DNA of 47,427 nucleotides, taken from NCBI GenBank assembly GCA_024640955.1, contig JAHEDZ010000013.1, positions 1 through 47,427 on the forward strand. Reading direction: 5' to 3'. Shown here in pieces: positions 17,455 to 25,967 of the stretch. Below the pieces are notes generated by a model. It saw only the letters and a list, made by a program, of their open reading frames with translations, did no database searches and was not told the DNA's origin. Positions within the stretch are counted from its first letter, which is position 1. Every line of letters starts with the position of its first letter. The position numbers were made by a program, and so were the translations under genes. The stretch comes from Oceanospirillaceae bacterium. GTDB taxonomy: Bacteria; Pseudomonadota; Gammaproteobacteria; Pseudomonadales; Balneatricaceae.

Positions 17455-17564
17455 TACCACGCGGGTCGCTCAATTATTTTGTAGCAGAGATTTACTGTGA
17501 AAGGGTGGGCTAAATCCAAGTGAAGGCATATTATTGATATAGAAAGGTGTTTCGGAAATCCGCA

Positions 17565-19625
17565 ATGGAATTGAGCGAAAAAGAGCTGAGTTGGCTCTCA
17601 TTTAATGAACGAGTTCTGCAAGAAGCGGCAGATGAACATGTCCCTATCATTGAGCGTGTTCGCTTCCTCGGGATCTACTCCAGCAATCTGGATGAGTTTT
17701 TTCGCGTCCGCGTAGCGGACCTGCACCGCCGATTGCGACTTGAGCAGGCCGGTGCCGTGACCTCCTCGGGCATTTCCGCGGAAGAGCTTGTGCATCAGGT
17801 GAATGAGCGAGTACAGGTCCAGGCGGACCGTTTTAACGATATCCACCTGGATGTCATTAAGGGCTTAGCACGGCGCAAGATCTTCCTCGTCAACAATGAC
17901 CAATTGAGCGAAAAAGAGGGCATCTGGCTGCGCAAATATTTTCGCGACGAGGTGCTGCATCACATCACGCCAATCCTTCTGAGCGAAACCACCAAGCTTG
18001 CAGCGGTGATGAATGATGAGGACGCCTACCTTATGTGCGCGCTACATAAGGATTCTCAGACACAGTACGCACTGGTTCCTATCCCTTCTGAACAGACAAG
18101 CCGTTTTGTGCAACTGCCCCGTATCAAGGGTCAGCGACGTAAGTCGATCATCGTTTTGGATAACGCCATTCGGTACTGTATCGAGGATATTTTTGACGGT
18201 TTTGTCGAGTTTGACTCTGCTGACATGTACTCGGTGAAGGTAACGCGAGATGCCGACTACGACCTCGAGCGTGATGTTGAGCTGTCGCTGCTTGAGAAGA
18301 TGTCCCAGGGTATAAAACAGCGCGACACAAACCGCCCTGTACGCCTCGTTTACGATGAGACGATGCCCGACTACATGTTTAATTATATGTGTGAGAACCT
18401 GGGCTTGGAGGCGGACTCGGAAACCACGGCCAGCGGTCGTTACCGTAACTTCCGCGACTTTATCGGTTTTCCCAATGTTGGCCCACGCTATCTGGAGAAT
18501 GAAAAACTCCCGGCCCTCAACAGCACTAAGTTTGAAAGTGCTGAGAATGTCTTTGACGCTATCAGTAAAAGTGACATCCTGCTGCACTACCCTTACTACA
18601 AATTCCGCTATCTAACGGACTTTGTGCGGGCCGCCTCCTTCGATCCGGCCGTGCGTCAGATACAGGTCACTGTCTATCGTGTTGCCAACAACAGCCAGAT
18701 CCTCAAGTCGCTGATTGAGGCGGTAAAGAATGGCAAGAAAGTCATTGTCATCGTTGAGCTCAGTGCCCGCTTTGATGAAGAGGCAAACATCGAGTGGGCG
18801 CGCGAGCTCACTGAAGCGGGAGTGGTTGTTGAGTTCGGCGTTGCGTCGCTCAAGTGTCACGCCAAGATCATCCACGTTTTGCGTGAGGAGGAGGGCGAGC
18901 AGGTGGGATACGGGTATATTAGTACCGGTAACCTTAATGAGAAGACTGCCCGAACCTATACAGACTTTGGCCTGTTTACCAAACATCCCGAGATTACTGC
19001 AGAGTTAACGCAGGTGTTTGATTTTATCATTAACCCCTATAAGAAGTTTCAGTTTAACCACCTGCTGGTCAGCCCCAATTTTAGCCGTGAGCCGATCTAT
19101 CAGTTGATCGATGATGAAATCGAAGCAGCGCGCGAGAAGAGTCGCGCAGAGATCTTCCTCAAAGTGAATAACCTTGTGGACGATGGTCTGGTAAAAAAGC
19201 TGTACGAAGCGAGTCAGGCGGGGGTAAAGATCCGTCTGATTGTTCGCGGCATGTGTAGCTTAAAAGCGGGCGTGAGAGGGCTGAGCGAGAATATCGCGAT
19301 CATTAGTATCGTTGATCGCTACCTCGAGCATGCGCGCGTCTCCCTCTTCTACGCCGGCGGTAAACGCAAAATGTTTATCACTTCCGCGGACTGGATGACT
19401 CGTAATATTGATCACCGAATTGAGGTGGGCTGCCCTATTCTCGATCGCAATTTGCGAAAGGTGATAAAAGATCAGATGGATCTGCAGTGGCGTGATACAA
19501 CTAAGGCGCGTGTACTCGATCCTGAGCAGAAAAATGCCTATGTGACGCGCGGCAATCGCAAGAAGATTCGCTCGCAAATCGCGATCTATGACTATCTGAA
19601 ACAGCTGGAGAAATCACGTGACTGA
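17565..19625 (+). CDS. ppk1: Polyphosphate kinase Ppk1
   Basis: Makes polyphosphate from ATP. About 686 residues from the ATG at 17565-17567 (a GTG 18 bases earlier would add six residues). The N-terminus K-E-L-S-W-L-S-F-N-E-R-V-L-Q-E-A matches E. coli Ppk. The phospholipase-D-like C-terminal domains carry His432 (L-K-C-H-A-K-I, the phospho-acceptor) and His589 (Y-L-E-H-A-R-V), with S-T-G-N-L-N-E-K-T-A-R between them. Overlaps ppx by eight bases. Confidence 0.96.
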   Translation: MELSEKELSWLSFNERVLQEAADEHVPIIERVRFLGIYSSNLDEFFRVRVADLHRRLRLEQAGAVTSSGISAEELVHQVNERVQVQADRFNDIHLDVIKGLARRKIFLVNNDQLSEKEGIWLRKYFRDEVLHHITPILLSETTKLAAVMNDEDAYLMCALHKDSQTQYALVPIPSEQTSRFVQLPRIKGQRRKSIIVLDNAIRYCIEDIFDGFVEFDSADMYSVKVTRDADYDLERDVELSLLEKMSQGIKQRDTNRPVRLVYDETMPDYMFNYMCENLGLEADSETTASGRYRNFRDFIGFPNVGPRYLENEKLPALNSTKFESAENVFDAISKSDILLHYPYYKFRYLTDFVRAASFDPAVRQIQVTVYRVANNSQILKSLIEAVKNGKKVIVIVELSARFDEEANIEWARELTEAGVVVEFGVASLKCHAKIIHVLREEEGEQVGYGYISTGNLNEKTARTYTDFGLFTKHPEITAELTQVFDFIINPYKKFQFNHLLVSPNFSREPIYQLIDDEIEAAREKSRAEIFLKVNNLVDDGLVKKLYEASQAGVKIRLIVRGMCSLKAGVRGLSENIAIISIVDRYLEHARVSLFYAGGKRKMFITSADWMTRNIDHRIEVGCPILDRNLRKVIKDQMDLQWRDTTKARVLDPEQKNAYVTRGNRKKIRSQIAIYDYLKQLEKSRD

Positions 19626-21126
19626 TAAAGCCGTTGCTGAGTCTGATTCCCAGCATTTTGCCGCCATCGATCTGGGGTCCAACAGTTTTCATATGCTCGT
19701 TGTGCGCAAGCTGCATGATGACGTGCAGCACCTCTTTAAACATAAAGAGCGAGTACGTTTGGCAGAGGGGTTGGATGCCAAACATCACCTCTCAGACGAA
19801 GCTATCGAGCGGGGTGTCGCAGTACTTAAAACCTTCGCAGAGCGTCTTAAGCCGTTTGAAAACTGCACCGTTAAAGTGGTTGGTACCCATACTCTGCGCA
19901 TCGCAAAAAACCGCTTTGAATTTCTCTCTCGTGCCCGGCGAGTTTTTCCTTACGATATTGAGATAATTAGCGGCCAGGAGGAGGCGCGTCTGGTCCATCT
20001 GGGGGCTTGCAGTGCCGAACACCTAACCGGCAACACACTCGTGGTTGATATAGGTGGCGGCTCTACGGAAGTCGCTCTGGGAACTGAGCGGAACATGGAG
20101 TTGGGTCGCTCCCACACGATGGGTTCGGTCAGCTTTACCAAGGCGTTCTTCAAGAATGGCGTGGATAAAAGCGACTACAAGCGGGCCAAGCTATACGCTC
20201 AACAGCAGTTGGAGCGCTTTTCAGCGCACTTCAGCGCGATTGGGTGGAAGCAGGTGCGCTGTACCTCGGGGTCTGCGCAGGCGATCGCCACGGCCAGTGA
20301 AAATCTCGGTTATGAACCGACTGAGATCACCCCAGAGGCGATCAAAGCCCTACGTAAACTGGTAGTTAAGGGTGAGCTTTCAGCCAAGGTGCTCAAGGGA
20401 ATCAGTCCTGAGCGCGCGACCCTGTTTGCAGGTGGGGTGGCGATCCTGGATGCAGTCTTCTCGAGCCTTGAGATTGAGGAGGCAAAATTCTCAACCGGAG
20501 CTCTGCGCGAGGGCTTGTTGGTGGAGTTTATCTCCTCGGGAGATCAGCTCGATACACGCACCCGCGCCATACGCTCACTGATGTCGCGCTACCACGTTGA
20601 TGTTGTGCACGCAGAGCGGGTGGCTGATACGGCGATGAAACTCTGGCGCCAGGTCGCGCCTGAGCTCAGACTGCCGCTGTTCACGAAACGTTATCTGCAG
20701 TACGCAGCTCTAACGCACGAGATTGGTTTAAACATTAATTCGAGCGGCTTACAGAAGCACTCGGCCTATATCCTTGAGCACTCCAACTTGCCAGGCTTCA
20801 GTTTCGACCAACATCGTCTTGTAGCGCTGATGGTGCGTATGCACCGCAAGAAGCTTAAGCGCTCACTGGTGACCAACCTAGGCATGATCTCTAAGCGCCA
20901 TGCAGTCACGCTGATCCTGCTGCTACGCATGGCAGTGCTCTGGCATCTGACGCGTAGCCCCGAGACGCCCGAGGTGCCACAGATGGAGTTTGATGGAGAG
21001 AACCTCACCCTCAGGCTCGACGCCAGCATTGCGGAGGAGAATCCACTGTTGATTGCTGACCTTGAGCGTGAGGAGGCTTACTGTGAGCAGTTTGGCCTCA
21101 CTACGCGGCTTGAGTTTCGCCTGTAG
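19618..21126 (+). CDS. ppx: Exopolyphosphatase / guanosine pentaphosphatase Ppx
   Basis: 502 residues, GTG start within the end of ppk1, so translation is coupled. The actin-like ATPase fold is clear: A-I-D-L-G-S-N-S-F-H-M-L (~16-27), V-G-T-H-T-L-R (~88-94), V-D-I-G-G-G-S-T-E-V-A (~141-151). The C-terminal third is an HD-type helical domain (A-A-L-T-H-E-I-G). Degrades polyphosphate from the end and possibly pppGpp. Ends three bases before the convergent pstB stop. Confidence 0.95.
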   Translation: MTDKAVAESDSQHFAAIDLGSNSFHMLVVRKLHDDVQHLFKHKERVRLAEGLDAKHHLSDEAIERGVAVLKTFAERLKPFENCTVKVVGTHTLRIAKNRFEFLSRARRVFPYDIEIISGQEEARLVHLGACSAEHLTGNTLVVDIGGGSTEVALGTERNMELGRSHTMGSVSFTKAFFKNGVDKSDYKRAKLYAQQQLERFSAHFSAIGWKQVRCTSGSAQAIATASENLGYEPTEITPEAIKALRKLVVKGELSAKVLKGISPERATLFAGGVAILDAVFSSLEIEEAKFSTGALREGLLVEFISSGDQLDTRTRAIRSLMSRYHVDVVHAERVADTAMKLWRQVAPELRLPLFTKRYLQYAALTHEIGLNINSSGLQKHSAYILEHSNLPGFSFDQHRLVALMVRMHRKKLKRSLVTNLGMISKRHAVTLILLLRMAVLWHLTRSPETPEVPQMEFDGENLTLRLDASIAEENPLLIADLEREEAYCEQFGLTTRLEFRL

Positions 21127-21129
21127 CTA

Positions 21130-21975
21130 TTAACCGAAGCGACCCGTGATGTAGTCCTGCGTCAATTTGTGGGAGGGGTTGGTGAAGATCTGCTCTGTAC
21201 GACCCACCTCTACAAGATCGCCGAGGTGGAAGTATGCAGTGCGATCTGACACGCGAGCAGCCTGCTGCATTGAGTGTGTCACGATGACGATGGTGTACTG
21301 CTGCTTCAGCTCCTCAATCAGCTCCTCTACACGCGCAGTTGCTATCGGATCGAGCGCCGAGCAGGGTTCATCCATCAGTATAACCTCGGGGCTTACAGCG
21401 ATAGCGCGAGCGATGCAGAGTCGCTGTTGCTGGCCACCCGATAGCCCTGTCCCTGGTTGATCTAGGCGATCCTTAACCTCATTCCACAGGCCCGCTCGCT
21501 CTAGCGCAGACTGAACGATATCGTCGAGCTCTGCTTTGTTACGCGCCAGTCCATGTATACGCGGACCGTAAGCGATATTATCGTAGATCGATTTGGGGAA
21601 AGGGTTAGGCTTCTGAAAGACCATGCCAACGCGGGCGCGCAGCGGTACCACATCGACAGAGGGTGCATAGATATTTTCACCGTCCAGTGCAATTTCACCG
21701 CTGACTCGACAGATATCGATTGTATCGTTCATACGATTTAGCGTGCGAAGAAAGGTCGACTTACCGCAACCTGATGGACCTATGAATGCGATCACCTCCT
21801 GCTCGGCGATATCGATAGTGACATCTCTGATCGCATGTTTGTCGCCATAGTAGACGTTGACATTGCGCGCACTCATGCGCGGTTTGTCGACGAATACATT
21901 GCCAGTGGTTTTAATAATTGCGTTTTCCATGGTTAAGTCCGTCGCGTCATTAATTTGTTTAAAACTAGTCATCAT
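21130..21975 (-). CDS. pstB: Phosphate ABC transporter ATPase PstB
   Basis: 281 residues (E. coli 257; the surplus is a 24-residue N-terminal extension). Walker [10 protein letters not shown] (~66-74), Q-loop, signature [14 protein letters not shown] (~177-190), Walker [14 protein letters not shown] and H-loop T-H-S-M-Q-Q. A GAGGTAA site overlaps the pstA stop just before the ATG. Last gene of the pstSCAB set, five bases after pstA. Confidence 0.97.
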   Translation of the reverse strand: MMTSFKQINDATDLTMENAIIKTTGNVFVDKPRMSARNVNVYYGDKHAIRDVTIDIAEQEVIAFIGPSGCGKSTFLRTLNRMNDTIDICRVSGEIALDGENIYAPSVDVVPLRARVGMVFQKPNPFPKSIYDNIAYGPRIHGLARNKAELDDIVQSALERAGLWNEVKDRLDQPGTGLSGGQQQRLCIARAIAVSPEVILMDEPCSALDPIATARVEELIEELKQQYTIVIVTHSMQQAARVSDRTAYFHLGDLVEVGRTEQIFTNPSHKLTQDYITGRFG

Positions 21976-21980
21976 TTACC

Positions 21981-23288
21981 TCACCAGCGGCGTTCGAGCT
22001 TTTTGCGCAGCGCAATTGCTGCTGCGTTCATGGTGATCAGAAAAGCCAGCAGCACGATAATGGCGGCGCTGGTTTTCTGAATAAACATACGCTCGGCAAA
22101 ATCGGCCCACATGAAAATTTGTACCGGCAACACGGTAGCCGGATCCATAAATCCAGCGGGGATATCAACAATAAAGGCGACCATGCCGATCATCAGTAGA
22201 GGTGCAGTCTCTCCCAGAGCCTGCGCCATACCGATAATTGTTCCTGTAAGCATGCCCGGCATAGCCAATGGGATGACGTGGTGAAAAATCACCTGCATCT
22301 TAGAGGCGCCAATGCCCAGTGCTGCATCGCGAATACTTGGGGGTACTGCACGGATTGCGGCGCGCGAAGAGATGATGATCGTTGGCAGTGTCATCAGCGC
22401 CAGCACCACCCCCCCCACCAGAGGAATAGAGCGGGGCATACCAAAGGTGACAATGAATATAGTCAGCCCCATGATGCCAAAGACAACCGACGGAACTGCC
22501 GCCAGGTTATTGATATTGATCTCGATGAGCTCCGTCCAGCGGTTCTTCGGTGCCAGCTCCTCAAGGTAGATAGCAGCCGCCACACCCAACGGAAATGCGA
22601 TACTGATACAGATGGCCAGTGTCAGCAGCGAGCCTATCAATGCGCCTTTGATACCCGCCATCTCGGCGTCACGCGAGGCGGATCCGAAGAAGAGGTAGTC
22701 ACTCAGTTCATAGCTGATAAGCCCGGCTGCCTGCCATCTGTCGACGATATCAATTGTAAGGTCGTCGATGCGGCGGTCTTTTTCTGGTGTCTCACGGTCT
22801 ATGAAACCGCGTAGAAACGAGTCTATGTCATCATCCACTGCAAACTTGATCGTCTGCTTAGTATTGAGCACTTGCGGATTACTCTGAACAAACTCGATCA
22901 GGCGGATTGACGCGCCAGAGGAGACCATCTTACGCAGGGCGCGCTTAGTTTTGCGGCCTTCCTCTTCACCAATAGAAGCCAATGACGCCTCTAAAATAAG
23001 CGCCTCAGCATCACCGGAATAGAGCGAGGCTGCTGAGAGGTCACCGGCAGGGTCAAGTCGTGCGCGATCGAGTTCGACATCGAGTTGCACGTAGTACTGG
23101 AACATTCCCGGTAGGCCCTTACTCAGGATGCCGGTGAACAGTATCACAAGGAAGCTTAGCGCTAAGGCGACGGCCGCAAGCCCCATCAAGCGGAAACGCT
23201 TTTCACGCTTACGGCGCTGTCTCAGGGATGCCTCTACACGCAGCGTTGCCTCTTGTGGAGAGAGCCCCATAAATTGATTATCAGTCAT
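21981..23288 (-). CDS. pstA: Phosphate ABC transporter permease PstA (long form)
   Basis: 435 residues, about 140 longer than E. coli PstA. Residues ~36-58 form the first helix (L-A-V-A-L-A-L-S-F-L-V-I-L-F), then come ~150 residues of mostly soluble sequence (D-L-S-A-A-S-L-Y-S-G-D-A), which I take as the periplasmic DUF3333-type extension seen in marine and alpha-proteobacterial PstA. The five core helices and the E-A-A-like loop (D-A-A-L-G-I-G-A-S-K) follow. Start overlaps the pstC stop by eight bases. Confidence 0.94.
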   Translation of the reverse strand: MTDNQFMGLSPQEATLRVEASLRQRRKREKRFRLMGLAAVALALSFLVILFTGILSKGLPGMFQYYVQLDVELDRARLDPAGDLSAASLYSGDAEALILEASLASIGEEEGRKTKRALRKMVSSGASIRLIEFVQSNPQVLNTKQTIKFAVDDDIDSFLRGFIDRETPEKDRRIDDLTIDIVDRWQAAGLISYELSDYLFFGSASRDAEMAGIKGALIGSLLTLAICISIAFPLGVAAAIYLEELAPKNRWTELIEININNLAAVPSVVFGIMGLTIFIVTFGMPRSIPLVGGVVLALMTLPTIIISSRAAIRAVPPSIRDAALGIGASKMQVIFHHVIPLAMPGMLTGTIIGMAQALGETAPLLMIGMVAFIVDIPAGFMDPATVLPVQIFMWADFAERMFIQKTSAAIIVLLAFLITMNAAAIALRKKLERRW

Positions 23289-24663
23289 ACTGCTCCCGGT
23301 ACTTCTTAACGATCTGCAACGCGAAAAAGTTGAGACCGAGTGTCAGAATAATCAGCATGGTTGAGAGGGCGAATGCGGATAGTGTTTTAGCCGATTCAAA
23401 CTCCTGGTCGCCAACGAGGATAGTGACGATCTGCGATGTAACGGTGGTCACTGCGTCCAGCGGGTTAAACGATAGATTCGCAGCTAACCCGGCGGCCATC
23501 ACCACAATCATGGTTTCACCCACTGCACGAGAGACTGCCAAAATTACTGCCGCTACAATGCCCGGAAGCGCTGCGGGCAGTACAACCTGGCGGGTGGTTT
23601 CGCTCTTGGTTGAACCTAGGCCATAAGCGGCATCCCGCAGTGCCTGTGGGATCGCATTGATAACGTCATCCGCCAAGGATGAGACGAAGGGTATGATCAT
23701 GACGCCCATCACTAAACCCGCGGCCAGTGCGGACTCAGAGGCGACGGTGAGCCCGACGGACTCCCCCGCTTGCTTGATCATCGGGGCTACCGTCAGCGCG
23801 GCAAAGAAACCGTAAACTACCGTAGGTACACCAGCCAGAATCTCCAGCAAGGGTTTAATCGTGGCGCGAACCTTGGGAGTGGAGTACTCAGCGAGGTAGA
23901 TCGCACTTGCCAGGCCAACAGGTACCGCAACAACCAGGGCGATTGCTGAGATTAGGAAGGTACCGGCGAACATCGGCAGCATCCCGTATTTCGCATCACC
24001 TCCACCTGTGCCGGCCCGCTCGGCACCCTCGAACTGCGGATTCCACTCGGTACCGAAAATGAACTCCGTGGGTGGTACCAGCTGAAAAAAACGAATGGTT
24101 TCGAACAGTACTGAGAGCACGATACCAATGGTGGTCAGGATCGCGATTGTTGATGCGCTTATCAGTGCCCAGAAGAGGATCCGCTCTACGGCATTACGCG
24201 CCCTAAACTGGTTTGAGATCTTGCGATAAGCGACGAAACCACCGCTGATAGAGAGTAACAATGCAACAACGGTTTTCGCCGTAGTTGAACTATGCTCCCA
24301 GGCAGACCAGGCGCTACTTGCCTCAACCACCCAAGCTTCTGGGTCTCCAAAGCGGATACCGGCAACTAAGTTCTCTACTTTGGCTAGCGCAACAACCTCT
24401 TGCGAACCGCCAGCGGCCAAAATTTCCGCCGGATAGTAGTCACGTACCCAGTGTTGAAACAGCTGAATGTCAATCACAGACCAGAGAATCAATAGCAGAA
24501 TCGCCGGTAGCGAAGCTGCCAGCCCAACCCAAAGACCGTAGTAATTGGGTAGGGAGTGGAACAGCTCGCCGCGATTGCGCGCGCTGGTTACGCTGCGTTT
24601 AGCAAAGGTATAGAACGCCAGTGCGATGATGAGCAGTAAGCTTAGCTGTGTGGTAAAGGCCAT
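23281..24663 (-). CDS. pstC: Phosphate ABC transporter permease PstC (long form)
   Basis: 460 residues, about 140 longer than E. coli PstC. An additional N-terminal section has a helix at ~1-18, another at ~47-68 and a soluble stretch to ~130 before the usual six-helix core. The core contains the D-A-A-Y-G-L-G-S-T-K EAA loop that contacts PstB and the T-G-G-G-D-A-K-Y-G-M-L-P block. Encoded after pstS with a hairpin in the 70-base gap and before pstA. Confidence 0.94.
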   Translation of the reverse strand: MAFTTQLSLLLIIALAFYTFAKRSVTSARNRGELFHSLPNYYGLWVGLAASLPAILLLILWSVIDIQLFQHWVRDYYPAEILAAGGSQEVVALAKVENLVAGIRFGDPEAWVVEASSAWSAWEHSSTTAKTVVALLLSISGGFVAYRKISNQFRARNAVERILFWALISASTIAILTTIGIVLSVLFETIRFFQLVPPTEFIFGTEWNPQFEGAERAGTGGGDAKYGMLPMFAGTFLISAIALVVAVPVGLASAIYLAEYSTPKVRATIKPLLEILAGVPTVVYGFFAALTVAPMIKQAGESVGLTVASESALAAGLVMGVMIIPFVSSLADDVINAIPQALRDAAYGLGSTKSETTRQVVLPAALPGIVAAVILAVSRAVGETMIVVMAAGLAANLSFNPLDAVTTVTSQIVTILVGDQEFESAKTLSAFALSTMLIILTLGLNFFALQIVKKYREQYD

Positions 24664-24683
24664 ATGTACCCCAAATACTCGAA

Positions 24684-24712
24684 AATCCGACCCGAGAAGC
24701 TCGGGCCGGATT
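24684..24712 (-). terminator. Hairpin between pstS and pstC (attenuator or RNA stabiliser)
   Basis: AATCCG-x-CCCGAG pairs with CTCGGG-x-CGGATT around a three-base loop, with a single mismatch; on the minus strand it ends in TTTT. Such structures between pstS and pstC usually keep pstS mRNA abundant relative to the permease genes. Whether it terminates is uncertain because the T-run is short. Confidence 0.65.
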
Positions 24713-24733
24713 ATTGCAAGGCAGAGTGAATGA

Positions 24734-25771
24734 TTACTTCAATGCGTCTGCCGTTAGGACTGGGAGTTCGTTGATACGTGCTGTCATCTCATCACGCTCA
24801 GCTTCAGGCATTGGAATCATGCCGGCATCCGCCAGAATGCCATCCTCATCCCAATGTTTGAGCCACTCGTTCATGTACTCTTGGATACCCGGAACCACAC
24901 CAATGTGCTGGTGTTTGACGTAGAAGTAGAGTGCGCGAGAGGCTTTGTATGACCCGTCAGCAATCGCCTCAAACGTTGGCTCTACTCCATCCAACTGTGC
25001 GCCCTGAAGAGAGTCAGAGTTCTGATCGAGGTAGGAGAAACCGAAGATACCGAAGGTTTCGCTATCTTCTTGTAGCTTCTGGACAATCAGGTTGTCCTGC
25101 TCGCCCGCTTCAATGTAAGCGCCGTCGGTACGCATGGCGCGACAAGTTTTAGCTTTCTGACCTGCTGCCGCAAGTGCTGCTTTCATCTCGCTATCTTTGC
25201 CGCAAAACGCCTTCTCGTTGATGATTTCAGCGAACGAAGCACGAGTGCCAGAGGTTGTTGGTGGGCCGTATACGCGAATGGCGATGTTAGGCAGAGCTGG
25301 ATTGACATCGCTCCAGGTCTTAAATGGGTTGTCGACAAGCTCGCCGTTGACTGCCACTTTAGCGGTCAGGGCTTTACCCAGATCAGAGCGTGAAATTTTT
25401 AGCTGTGGTGCATTTTTTGAGTTCGCCACCACGATGCCGTCGTAGCCCACTTTGATCTCGGTGAGTTTCACACCGTTCGCGTCACAGTACTCCAGCTCGC
25501 CGGTCTTCATACGTGATGAAGCGTTACCGATATCGATAAATTCGGTACCAATGCCGTCACATACACCCTTCTTACCCACGGATGATCCACCCGACTCCAC
25601 TACAGGTGTATTGAAGGCTGGGTTTCGACCCAGGCGCTCGGCAACGATAGTGGCAAATGGGAGTACAGTGGATGAACCCGCAATGCTGACGTTGTCGCGC
25701 GCCATTGCTGGAGTACAAAGAAGAGCGGCAACTGTAATAGTTGTTGTTGCTTTTGCTAGGCGTAGGATCAT
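24734..25771 (-). CDS. pstS: Periplasmic phosphate-binding protein PstS
   Basis: 345 residues from the ATG at 25769-25771, preceded by GGAGAT (a TTG four codons upstream would lie before this site). Signal peptide of ~24 residues (A-L-L-C-T-P-A-M-A). Phosphate-binding loops: S-I-A-G-S-S-T-V-L-P-F, E-S-G-G-S-S-V-G and T-T-S-G-T-R-A-S-F. Periplasmic receptor of PstSCAB. Promoter region holds four Pho half-sites, the strongest in the window. Confidence 0.95.
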   Translation of the reverse strand: MILRLAKATTTITVAALLCTPAMARDNVSIAGSSTVLPFATIVAERLGRNPAFNTPVVESGGSSVGKKGVCDGIGTEFIDIGNASSRMKTGELEYCDANGVKLTEIKVGYDGIVVANSKNAPQLKISRSDLGKALTAKVAVNGELVDNPFKTWSDVNPALPNIAIRVYGPPTTSGTRASFAEIINEKAFCGKDSEMKAALAAAGQKAKTCRAMRTDGAYIEAGEQDNLIVQKLQEDSETFGIFGFSYLDQNSDSLQGAQLDGVEPTFEAIADGSYKASRALYFYVKHQHIGVVPGIQEYMNEWLKHWDEDGILADAGMIPMPEAERDEMTARINELPVLTADALK

Positions 25772-25855
25772 TTTGATCTCCAAGTTTTCAAACCTAAGTG
25801 TCGAATCAGGGTTTAAAGTAGGGAGCAGCTCTGCTGTCCAACTTGTGTGAGATCT

Positions 25856-25861
25856 ATTAGA
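25856..25861 (-). promoter_or_regulatory. -10 element of the pstS promoter
   Basis: On the minus strand TCTAAT (five of six to TATAAT), ten bases downstream of the last Pho half-site CTGTAAC, the spacing expected when PhoB replaces a -35 element. The leader to the pstS ATG is then about 80 bases. Confidence 0.6.
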
Positions 25862-25871
25862 GGCTTTTTTT

Positions 25872-25911
25872 GTTACAGCGCCGTGACGCGTTTATGACAA
25901 TTTCGTGATAG
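25872..25911 (-). promoter_or_regulatory. Pho box array upstream of pstS
   Basis: Four 7-base half-sites with four-base spacers on the minus strand: CTATCAC (25905-25911), TTGTCAT (25894-25900), GCGTCAC (25883-25889) and CTGTAAC (25872-25878). All repeat every 11 bases, so two full or three overlapping PhoB dimers could bind. Position directly before the pstS -10 fits PhoB activation. Confidence 0.85.
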
Positions 25912-25922
25912 CTACAGAAACG

Positions 25923-25946
25923 AAAAAAGCCCCGCAATGGGGCTTT
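25923..25946 (-). terminator. Terminator of the Pit-type transporter gene
   Basis: GCCCC/GGGGC stem with a five-base loop, flanked by A6 on the left which is the T-run on the minus strand. It lies 22 bases past the transporter stop and upstream of the pstS Pho boxes, insulating the two. Confidence 0.85.
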
Positions 25947-25967
25947 CATGTTTTTGCGGTTGGTGGT

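Noticed and set aside
22278-22814. 178-codon frame antisense to pstA
   Set aside because: Shadow of a real gene; histidine- and cysteine-rich composition typical of reversed coding sequence.
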